A stretch of DNA of 22,937 nucleotides, taken from the IMG/VR virus record IMGVR_UViG_3300044644_001080, positions 1 through 22,937 of that record; one strand, given 5' to 3'. Made by a program: the position numbers and the translations under genes. This stretch comes from a virus. Shown here piece by piece: positions 15,888 to 21,667 of this stretch. The notes under the pieces are model-generated. The model was given only the letters and a program-made list of their open reading frames with translations, searched no databases and had not been told where the DNA came from. Each line of letters opens with the position of its first letter. Positions within the stretch are counted from its first letter, which is position 1.

Positions 15888-18350
15888 TTAGTCTACATCA
15901 AAGGTTGCAAATCCACCCGTAATCTCTATGGGCTGATAAGCCTCTTTGTATAAATCAGGCATTCTGCTCTTTATAGCCCTCATGCACCACCCCGTTGCGG
16001 CGCACAAGTCATGGTTTGTCAAGTCGTCTATACCCCTCATCTGACTCCACTCCTCAATTATCTCCCACATTTTTACGTACTTGACATTGTTATTGAAGTA
16101 GGTCATGATGTCTCCGGCCATTTCGTTTTTCTCCGCTTCTCCCGCCCATACCCCTGATCTTGCATCTTGCTTTCCATCGGAGCCTAGATCTTTCAAAAGG
16201 TAACCATCGAATCCGTTATCCCTGAAATATTCTACAAGAGCCTCCCCATCGGGCCACTCTGGATAAACATACGCCCCAAGGAATACAGCTGCTTTCAACC
16301 ACTCCTCGTGGTACTCAGACTTATCTTCAGTTTGTCTATTGTAAATAAGAATCCAGTCGTTACTTAGCCACTCATTTCGCGGCTTGGTGTCTGGGTCTAT
16401 CTGACTGTCTCTTTTATAGAATACAGCTGCTGCAGCGTTTGACTTCTTTTTACCCACGGTGTTTCGTTTGTGGAACTTTACAGGGTCACAGCAAAGAAAA
16501 TACTTATTCATCACCGACGGATCTGGAGCGTATATTGGTCCTCTTGCCTTTGGCGGTATATAACCCTCCTCTGCGGTAACTACGGTTTTCTTATTCCGTT
16601 GTTCTTGTGGTGGTAAATAGCTCATTGTCCAGCTACCCTTCGGGTCGTTCTCCACATATACATCTCCACCAAACTTATCACCCATCCACTTGAAATTGAT
16701 TTTAGTAGTAATTGGCGTGCGAGCAAATTTGAGTTCAGATATACGATCACGCATCTTCTCAATGGGCATACCCATGTCCTTGGGTATTACAGCAAACGCC
16801 TGTTTCCAACTCATGGGGAAGTTCTGCTGCAACTTAATGAGCTTTTGCCACTCGCGCTTGCGCTCGAAGTAGTCTGCTTGGTTTAATAGATAAGACTTGG
16901 CTCCCTTGGTAATCCACTTTCCCTCGTTTGACATTACCGGTTCCTTGGGATCGTCAATAATACTTGCCCCGTACTCATCGATGTACCCTTCCACCGCGTA
17001 GTAACCGGGAAGGAAGAAGTTAATAAGTCCAGACGGAGTTGTTCCGTTCTCATTCCGATCAGAGAAGTGAGAGTCGTTAGCGATATCAAAGAACTGCGCT
17101 CCACCCCCTGTGTCCATATCACCCACCGTAGATGGCATAATGCAAAACCCTCGAATGTTCTCTCCGCGTTCGATCGCTGGCTTCATCGTATTGTACCACC
17201 ACGTCGGGATGTTTTGGTCCGCCGCCTTCGCATCCGTTTTCTTCGCCGGCTCGTCACGGTAGACAAATGCAATCTCCGCCTCACCGTCCGCCGCCTTTTC
17301 TGACGATGATAATGGTGTGATGAAGCATTCCATTTGTTCGGGGATGATTCCAGCTCTTGCGGCTGATGCGATTGATCCTTCATATTGGAAACGTAATCCC
17401 TCCTTGGCCTCAATTCTTCCCCGATAGTGTGGTCGGAAGAAGAATGGAAGTTTGCTTACGGGAGTTTGTATCTGCTTGATAAATATTTTGTTAACCGCCT
17501 GGTCCTCATTCATCGCTTGGATGATAAAGGTTTGGTCGGGCATATTGAGAGTCCCCCACGTGCAGAAGCAACAGGCTATAGCCGTCTTTGCAATACGACG
17601 TCCAGATACAAAGTTAATTCCGTGAACCGTTCTCTTCCCTCTACCGACAGTTACATTTACGTTTGGCTCAACATAATACTCAAAACCCTGCTCATTCATA
17701 TCCTCAACAACGGTCTTTACATCCTGGTTTGAGTACTTTGTTTTTACAACTCCATCCTCCCTATACAATATCTTGTGCTTGTAAAACGCATCCTCTGTGG
17801 TGTACGCGTACATGAACAGATGAAACATCTTGCGTTGGTAATCCCGGTAGTCTGGACGGTTGTTATTCTTGCCAAAGTTCTTTACTGTCCAAAAGTTTAG
17901 AAAGAAATAGTTAGCCCCGTTTAGGTACACCGGTTTCCCTTTAATGAAACACCAGTAACCAACATATCTACGTTTGATTTGGAGTTTGATCCACTCAATC
18001 TCCATGGCGTAATACTTCTGATTGGACTCTATCTCCTCGTATATATCCTCAAGCCTTACGTCACTCATATCCTTGTACTTGGACTTATTGGATATGTGTT
18101 TCTTATTGAACACAACCTCGTAGATGAGCTTTATCTTCTCTGGAACTTCTTGGTATGAAAACTTCTGTTCCCTTGGGTCTATCCCATATCCGTCCACATA
18201 CGTAAGCGCCTCCTCCCTTGTTACCTCACGTTTCAAATGGCGCGAGTACCACTCCTCAAGCCTCGGAAGTGGGATACGAATTGTATCCAACTCGTCGTCG
18301 TCCTCATGGAACGAAACGTATTTGTCCTCCTCATCGTATTCGTACTTCAT
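15888..18350 (-). CDS. terL: Large terminase subunit (packaging ATPase and nuclease)
   Basis: This 820-aa protein should cut concatemeric phage DNA and pump it into the prohead through the portal. The ATPase half carries an atypical Walker A, SGRRIAKT (residues 249-256), and a Walker B ending in Asp-Glu, IAFVYRDE (360-367). The nuclease half begins with FLCCDP, giving a first acidic residue at D622. Further acidic positions lie near D716-D721 (GFDGYLLKDLGSDG), and a last one at D781 within TNHDLCAATGW. This matches the order of an RNase-H-like terminase nuclease. The length is large for the family but normal for crAss-like phages. The start at 18350 lies in a tandem duplication with the upstream stop. 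No intein is seen. Confidence 0.93.
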   Translation of the reverse strand: MKYEYDEEDKYVSFHEDDDELDTIRIPLPRLEEWYSRHLKREVTREEALTYVDGYGIDPREQKFSYQEVPEKIKLIYEVVFNKKHISNKSKYKDMSDVRLEDIYEEIESNQKYYAMEIEWIKLQIKRRYVGYWCFIKGKPVYLNGANYFFLNFWTVKNFGKNNNRPDYRDYQRKMFHLFMYAYTTEDAFYKHKILYREDGVVKTKYSNQDVKTVVEDMNEQGFEYYVEPNVNVTVGRGKRTVHGINFVSGRRIAKTAIACCFCTWGTLNMPDQTFIIQAMNEDQAVNKIFIKQIQTPVSKLPFFFRPHYRGRIEAKEGLRFQYEGSIASAARAGIIPEQMECFITPLSSSEKAADGEAEIAFVYRDEPAKKTDAKAADQNIPTWWYNTMKPAIERGENIRGFCIMPSTVGDMDTGGGAQFFDIANDSHFSDRNENGTTPSGLINFFLPGYYAVEGYIDEYGASIIDDPKEPVMSNEGKWITKGAKSYLLNQADYFERKREWQKLIKLQQNFPMSWKQAFAVIPKDMGMPIEKMRDRISELKFARTPITTKINFKWMGDKFGGDVYVENDPKGSWTMSYLPPQEQRNKKTVVTAEEGYIPPKARGPIYAPDPSVMNKYFLCCDPVKFHKRNTVGKKKSNAAAAVFYKRDSQIDPDTKPRNEWLSNDWILIYNRQTEDKSEYHEEWLKAAVFLGAYVYPEWPDGEALVEYFRDNGFDGYLLKDLGSDGKQDARSGVWAGEAEKNEMAGDIMTYFNNNVKYVKMWEIIEEWSQMRGIDDLTNHDLCAATGWCMRAIKSRMPDLYKEAYQPIEITGGFATFDVD

Positions 18351-18373
18351 GGTATAATACTTTATGGTATAAT
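18344..18373 (-). repeat. 15-bp tandem duplication at the terminase start
   Basis: On the minus strand the two adjacent 15-bp units are ATTATACCATAAAGT (18373-18359) and ATTATACCATGAAGT (18358-18344), with one mismatch. The first unit holds the TAA stop of the 217-aa gene. The second holds the ATG of terL at the same position, so one A/G difference separates stop from start. Confidence 0.85.
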
Positions 18374-19015
18374 CTCCGGGAATATTTCTTTCTTCTCACG
18401 CCATATGCGGGAGTAGTGTTCTGGCTGTATGCCTAAATTCTCAGCCCTAACGGAGAACGTAATTGCCTTCTGCAAAGTAATGCTTGTCTCGTCATTCATA
18501 ATACGCATCCGCGCATCCACGAGGGTCTGTCTCCAACTCTCAAGACCTGCCTGGAAATTCTTGTCGTCGTTAGATCTGTCCACGGGCTGAGTTAACAGCG
18601 CCCTCTGCAATGCCGATATCCTGATGTCCGCCGTACACATGATAGAATAGTCCTCAGAGCATTGTAGGCGAGTGAATACGATGTAACGCTCCACCGCCCA
18701 GTCCACATTCATCATGCAGAGCTGGGCGTACCCGTTGTCTGGATCCGTGTCATCAACCATGATATTCAGTTTGTTCAATGTATACCGTTTGCGCTGGTTG
18801 ATGTCCGGATACGCATCTTTAACGGGAGTACCTGGAGCGAACATATATATGAGATATCGAACCACTTTGTCGGCGCTAACCCCTTCAGGAAGGTCGTCAG
18901 ACCTGTCTAGAATATGGGCTTGACTAGCCAGGTCCGAGAAACGGTATATTACCGACTCGTCATCCTGGATGCCCTCAATGTTGTACGATATTTTACTAAA
19001 GTCTAATTTTATCAT
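18362..19015 (-). CDS. Unknown 217-aa protein upstream of terL
   Basis: I do not recognise this family. The protein is acidic at its N-terminus (DDESVIYRFSDLASQ), has a mixed middle (VVRYLIYMFAPGTPVKDAYP) and ends in Arg-rich probable helices (SWRQTLVDARMRIMN, then AENLGIQPEHYSRIWREKKE). It overlaps the upstream co-chaperonin-like gene by four bases (ATGA) and lies 11 nt before terL. Genes just before terL often code the small terminase or other DNA recognition factors. The length suits a small terminase, but I see no clear helix-turn-helix, so that is only a guess. A packaging or head-assembly factor is equally possible. Confidence 0.55.
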   Translation of the reverse strand: MIKLDFSKISYNIEGIQDDESVIYRFSDLASQAHILDRSDDLPEGVSADKVVRYLIYMFAPGTPVKDAYPDINQRKRYTLNKLNIMVDDTDPDNGYAQLCMMNVDWAVERYIVFTRLQCSEDYSIMCTADIRISALQRALLTQPVDRSNDDKNFQAGLESWRQTLVDARMRIMNDETSITLQKAITFSVRAENLGIQPEHYSRIWREKKEIFPEIIP

Positions 19016-19815
19016 TCCTCTATTGCGAGTATTACGCGAGATTGAAACCGAACTAAATTAGTTGATTGGGCTAGTGTTGAGTCAAGCGGAATAACAAACT
19101 GATCCCTAATGCATACAATGTCCCCCTTTTTCAATTTGGTGTTAGTCCAAACACCTTCGGTAGGAAACTTAGGCTCGTGTGCTGGGGCCACCTCTACTCT
19201 AACCCTGTTGATCGAGCTTTCTGGCATAAATATTCCACCTTGTTTTCTTTCGTTTGAAAGAACCTCGCCTAATACATACCCATTTAAACTTATAATCTCA
19301 TCATTTCTTCGAGCAGCAAATATTGCGTTCCTTGGAATTAGCAAATATCTTTTACCGTCCTTCTCAAACCCATTTTCGTCATCTTGAATTTTTTGACGAG
19401 TATACGTGGCGTCAAACCAAACATCTTCTCCCTCTCTGCCATCAAACTCACACTCAAAGTCCCATCTGTTTTTATCACCATATTTTTCGGGCAGTTTTAC
19501 CAGTTTCCCCCTTCTAACTGCTTGCATAGCCTCTATGTCCAGCTTGTCTTCATCGTACTGACGATGTTGTTCTCCGGCCATTCTCATATACTCTTTCATG
19601 GCCTTGTCGTCTTTGTAACGACCTTTTTTCATTGACTTCACGAGCGAATTGATATCCTCCTTTCCAGGTTTATCAATCATGCCCTTCAGCTTGTTTACGA
19701 TTACCAAGGTTCCGTTATTGAACTTAACCTCATTCTCTGTCCAAGTCTGAACTTCAATTAAACACTCGCCATTAATAAGTCGGAGCTTATCTATGTCTAC
19801 ATCACTATAATCCAT
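19012..19815 (-). CDS. Tandem double GroES/Cpn10-domain co-chaperonin-like protein
   Basis: The 267 aa read as two Cpn10 barrels in a row. Domain 1 (about 11-170) opens with LRLINGECLIEV, has a loop NNGTLVIV (33-40), then RRGKLVKLPE, EGEDVWFDATY and DGKRYLLIPRNAIFAARR (153-170). The last matches the Cpn10 ending DGEEYLI-RESDILAIVE. A charged helical insert (about 45-98) interrupts it. Domain 2 (about 174-267) has ISLNGYVLGEV, a canonical mobile loop GGIFMPES (193-200), RVRVEVAPAH, LKKGDIVCIRD (228-238) and ends VILAIEE. Family knowledge: Cpn10 caps the chaperonin ring, and T4 gp31 and plant Cpn20 are phage and tandem examples. Inference: it adapts host GroEL for a virion protein. Recognised by eye only. 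Confidence 0.72.
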   Translation of the reverse strand: MDYSDVDIDKLRLINGECLIEVQTWTENEVKFNNGTLVIVNKLKGMIDKPGKEDINSLVKSMKKGRYKDDKAMKEYMRMAGEQHRQYDEDKLDIEAMQAVRRGKLVKLPEKYGDKNRWDFECEFDGREGEDVWFDATYTRQKIQDDENGFEKDGKRYLLIPRNAIFAARRNDEIISLNGYVLGEVLSNERKQGGIFMPESSINRVRVEVAPAHEPKFPTEGVWTNTKLKKGDIVCIRDQFVIPLDSTLAQSTNLVRFQSRVILAIEE

Positions 19816-20063
19816 CAGATAGTTTTTTTGTATATTTCAAAAAGTTGCCTTTGGGTTTCAAAGTTCTTTTTACCAACTGGGGTTTTTTTCTTTATTTTGT
19901 TCACACCCCTACGCAACGACGAGTAGGTTCCAAACAGATTAATCGCGTCCCAATTACTCATAAGGGACTCAATCTTAATCATGTCAGTTTTCTCTCTTTC
20001 CAAGTAGTATTCGTACACCTCTATGATTTTGAGGTAGTTATTTTTTGTCTTTGTTCTGATCAT
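19815..20063 (-). CDS. Small basic unknown protein, 82 aa
   Basis: I chose the ATG at 20063, giving a Lys-rich start MIRTKTKNNYLKIIEVYEYY. A GTG/TTG-type upstream extension to 20114 would lie wholly inside the previous gene in another frame. The product is predicted helical with a strongly basic patch (RRGVNKIKKKTPVGKKNF), so nucleic acid or virion DNA contact is possible. It overlaps the preceding gene by 26 bp and the next by one base (TGATG). No family is recognised. Small terminase, head protein or a host-takeover factor are all open. Confidence 0.5.
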   Translation of the reverse strand: MIRTKTKNNYLKIIEVYEYYLEREKTDMIKIESLMSNWDAINLFGTYSSLRRGVNKIKKKTPVGKKNFETQRQLFEIYKKTI

Positions 20064-20340
20064 AATGCTCTTGCAGTGTTTTGAAGAATGAAGATCTCTT
20101 GATTCGAGTCTCAACCTTTGTGTCTGAAATCTCTTTAAGGGTTTCAGAGTACCTTTTTATTGCCATCTCAACCTGATCAAGGTCTTCAGACGTTATAGCG
20201 GGATCACAATACAGTAGCCTCCTACGAGACTTGGTGGCCATTGGAGTAAAGATTCTCATGACCTCGTATATTTCTATTTTCTCATCCATCATTCGCTGGA
20301 TAAGAGTTATTGCTCTATTCCAGTTGTCAATCTTGTTCAT
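20038..20340 (-). CDS. Unknown 100-aa helical protein
   Basis: The ATG at 20340 is preferred over a TTG two codons upstream. The protein is helical and charged, with NRAITLIQRMMDEKIEIYEV, a basic turn ATKSRRRLLY, and a long amphipathic helix after AITSEDLDQV. The C-terminus is Lys/Asp-rich (HYDQNKDKK). The start lies inside the end of the 73-aa co-chaperonin-like gene (14-bp overlap in another frame), so the two are probably translationally coupled. No family is recognised. Its position as second gene of the late operon suggests an assembly or packaging accessory. Confidence 0.5.
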   Translation of the reverse strand: MNKIDNWNRAITLIQRMMDEKIEIYEVMRIFTPMATKSRRRLLYCDPAITSEDLDQVEMAIKRYSETLKEISDTKVETRIKRSSFFKTLQEHYDQNKDKK

Positions 20341-20548
20341 ATACAAATGCTATGTTTTTTTCTTGAACAGAATAAGTTTCGGCGTCCTGTATCTCAACCT
20401 TTTCAAGTTTACCAATAACGCACACTTTTTGCCCAACCTCAACATCGACATTATTGCCAATTGCCAATATCGTTGCGTCTACTTGCTTTCCGTGAATCTT
20501 ATCTATTTTAACGAACACTCGTCCGTCTGGTGGTCTCAAGTTTGTCAT
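20327..20548 (-). CDS. Mini GroES/Cpn10-like protein lacking the mobile loop
   Basis: From the ATG at 20548 the product has 73 aa. A GTG at 20572 is rejected because it lies inside the promoter. The sequence follows Cpn10 order: NLRPPDGRVFVKIDKI (3-18; family RPLxDRVxVK), ATILAIGNN (25-33; family GEVLAVGxG), VEVGQKVCV (37-44) and ETYSVQEKNIAFVYEQ (57-72; family EEYLIVRESDILAIVE). GroES has about 97 aa. The missing stretch is the mobile loop that binds GroEL through its Ile-Val-Leu, here reduced to HGKQVD. The protein may co-assemble with the tandem Cpn10 protein coded downstream, or use the barrel for another job. It is the first gene of the late operon. Confidence 0.62.
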   Translation of the reverse strand: MTNLRPPDGRVFVKIDKIHGKQVDATILAIGNNVDVEVGQKVCVIGKLEKVEIQDAETYSVQEKNIAFVYEQD

Positions 20549-20552
20549 GATG

Positions 20553-20582
20553 CAAATATACAAACAAATCACACAGTGTCAA
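20553..20582 (-). promoter_or_regulatory. Promoter of the late (minus-strand) operon
   Basis: On the minus strand TTGACA (TTG at 20582-20580) and TATATTTG (20560-20553) are 19 nt apart counted from TTG, a full match to the Bacteroidota TTG/TAnnTTTG form. Only CATC lies between the -7 box and the ATG at 20548, so the mRNA should be leaderless or nearly so. Confidence 0.7.
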
Positions 20583-20586
20583 GTTC

Positions 20587-20620
20587 TTGCTTATAAACAA
20601 TACTATTTTGCGTAAATTTG
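20587..20620 (+). promoter_or_regulatory. Promoter of the early (plus-strand) operon
   Basis: TTG (20587-20589) and TAAATTTG (20613-20620) are 23 nt apart, the upper limit of the Bacteroidota form. CGCT separates the -7 box from the ATG at 20625, mirroring the divergent promoter. The two -33 elements are only 4 bp apart, so one polymerase may block the other. Confidence 0.6.
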
Positions 20621-20624
20621 CGCT

Positions 20625-20816
20625 ATGTTTATCTGCTCAATCTTATTAGTTTTATTATCCATTGGTTTCATGATGAAAAACTCCATATATGGCTGTGGTA
20701 AAAGATGTTACAAGACTCGTAAGGAGGCTCAGGAACACTGTGACCATGATCAAAAGGTGTTCATGTGCTGGGACTGCGAAACATGGCATATAAAAAATAA
20801 CGAAGAAAACACTTGA
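20625..20816 (+). CDS. Small zinc-ribbon-type protein, 63 aa
   Basis: The C-terminal half is a likely metal site: C24 and C28 (GCGKRC), the helix KTRKEAQEHCDHD with H38, C39 and H41, then MCWDCETWHI with C48, C51 and H55. A CGK-x-x-Y-x-T-(R/K)-x-E-A ... C-x-x-C-x-x-W-H pattern is familiar from small phage and actinobacterial zinc-ribbon proteins. The first 17 residues are hydrophobic (FICSILLVLLSIGF), either a membrane anchor or an artefact. An ATG at 20670 would start the protein right at the zinc domain and give a leader of about 45 nt. Placed first in the early operon, it may bind nucleic acid or a host factor. Confidence 0.6.
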   Translation: MFICSILLVLLSIGFMMKNSIYGCGKRCYKTRKEAQEHCDHDQKVFMCWDCETWHIKNNEENT

Positions 20817-20843
20817 CAACCTTGCGTGGTTGTTTTATGTTTG
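20813..20843 (+). promoter_or_regulatory. Promoter for the structured leader and replication genes
   Basis: TTGACA (TTG at 20813-20815) and TATGTTTG (20836-20843) are spaced by 20 nt from TTG, matching the Bacteroidota form. The -33 element overlaps the TGA stop of the zinc-ribbon gene. Transcription should start near 20848-20850, about 115 nt before the initiator ATG at 20963. Confidence 0.6.
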
Positions 20844-20847
20844 TCGA

Positions 20848-20962
20848 AATATTTCACTCCTCGTTTGCTAAGAGCAACAGTAAACGAGGGTTGGAAGTTA
20901 AGTAAAGTTACTTATCAACCTAAAAGCCCGCGAAGTTGCTCTTGCGGGTTTTTTATTTCACT
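20848..20962 (+). promoter_or_regulatory. Structured leader or small RNA with three hairpins
   Basis: The only sizeable non-coding stretch folds into three hairpins. H1 has a perfect 8-bp stem CCTCGTTT/AAACGAGG (20859-20866 with 20882-20889) and a 15-nt loop. H2 pairs TAAGTAA with TTACTTA (20899-20914), with outer GTTG/CAAC. H3 is an intrinsic terminator. The H1 loop contains AAGAGCAAC (20870-20878), the exact reverse complement of GTTGCTCTT in H3 (20935-20943), so loop 1 could pair with and open the terminator. It may be an attenuator or riboregulator of the replication genes, or a free RNA of about 110 nt. No known riboswitch class is recognised. Confidence 0.55.
20922..20955 (+). terminator. 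Intrinsic terminator just before the replication initiator gene
   Basis: The stem CCCGC/GCGGG (20927-20931 with 20944-20948) continues inward as AAG/CTT past a bulged G around a 5-nt loop, and is followed by TTTTTT. Upstream A residues can pair with the T-tract. The initiator start codon lies only 14 nt after the stem, so the gene depends on read-through. Confidence 0.75.
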
Positions 20963-21667
20963 ATGCATAATCAATATTCAATCATTCCTGCAAGCGTGTT
21001 GCTGAGTAAGGAGTTGTCGTCTACAGAGAAGTTGCTCATAGGCGTTATTTCAAATCTATCAAACATTAAGGGGTACTGCTTCGCGTCAAACCACTACCTT
21101 GGCGAATGCCTTGGCATATCCAAGCACAGTGTGAGGCGAGTTATTGCTGACCTGGAACAGAAAGGTGTTTTGGGTAGAATCGTAAAGTTAAATAGCAGAA
21201 ACGAAGTTGAAATCAGATGCCTTACCATAAACCCAGACGCAGACATTTTGAGCAGAACAATTGCTCCAGAAATGCCAATATCTGATAATGAAGAGGATGA
21301 GTTTTTTAATTATACCCCTGCTCAAAAACCTGCATACCCCCTGCTCAAAAATGAGCATACCCCTGCTCAGGAATGCTCACATAATAAAAAGAATAAAGTA
21401 AAAGAAGAAAGTAAGTATAATTTCGAGCAGTTTTGGCTTGCTTACGACAAGAAGGTTGACAAGAAACAAACCCTTGCTGTATGGAACAAACTTTCTGATG
21501 AGGATCGCACACTTGCGGTAGAATGCATGGGTAACCACAAATCGGGTCGCGAGCGAAAGTATTGGAAGGACCCAGTAAGGTATCTTCGAGACAGGAGATG
21601 GGAAGACGAAACACAAACAAAAACAATAAAACAAACACCTATTCAAGATGACAACAACACATGGTAA
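20963..21667 (+). CDS. Replication initiator / replisome organiser (lambda O-like)
   Basis: I chose the ATG at 20963 (234 aa); a longer frame from 20936 would start inside the terminator stem. Residues 1-90 are a winged-helix DNA-binding domain with helix-turn-helix NHYLGECLGISKHSVRRVIA (43-62) and wing QKGVLGRIVKLNSRNEVEIR. A low-complexity linker (about 100-150) is coded by repeated DNA. The C-terminus (152-214) has FEQFWLAYDKKVDKKQTLAV, DPVRYLRDRRWED and a W-x-K-L-S core, common in phage O-like proteins that load the helicase. It would bind the origin and recruit the downstream helicase. Its end overlaps the primase-helicase start by 20 bp. DnaD-like or RepA-N-like alternatives give the same role. 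Confidence 0.72.
   Translation: MHNQYSIIPASVLLSKELSSTEKLLIGVISNLSNIKGYCFASNHYLGECLGISKHSVRRVIADLEQKGVLGRIVKLNSRNEVEIRCLTINPDADILSRTIAPEMPISDNEEDEFFNYTPAQKPAYPLLKNEHTPAQECSHNKKNKVKEESKYNFEQFWLAYDKKVDKKQTLAVWNKLSDEDRTLAVECMGNHKSGRERKYWKDPVRYLRDRRWEDETQTKTIKQTPIQDDNNTW
21312..21425 (+). other. Candidate replication origin: iterons plus AT-rich tract inside the initiator gene
   Basis: Three direct repeats of ATACCCC(C)TGCTCA lie at 21312-21328, 21334-21351 and 21357-21373, with 22- and 23-bp periods, about two helical turns. Repeat 2 carries an extra C and is read in a different frame (YPLLKN against TPAQK/TPAQE), so DNA rather than protein is conserved. TGAGCA-TACCCC-TGCTCA also makes a small palindrome (21352-21369). 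A purine-rich, AT-rich tract follows (about 21380-21425). Iterons plus an AT-rich region inside the initiator gene match the lambda ori/O arrangement. Confidence 0.55.

Noticed and set aside
17067-17413. Arg-rich frames on both strands within terL
   Set aside because: Composition reflects alternative frames of terL codons, and the real frame holds the Walker motifs there.
20549-20572. GTG start at 20572 for the mini-Cpn10 gene
   Set aside because: It lies within the promoter (-7 box at 20553-20560), so it would be upstream of the transcript start; the Cpn10 match begins right after the ATG at 20548.
20859-20955. tRNA gene in the non-coding leader
   Set aside because: The hairpins lack acceptor/T-arm geometry and a TTCGA-type T-loop, and the last hairpin is a terminator.
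20936-20962. Start upstream at 20936 for the replication initiator
   Set aside because: It falls inside the terminator stem and would add residues unlike the family; the ATG at 20963 begins the conserved part.
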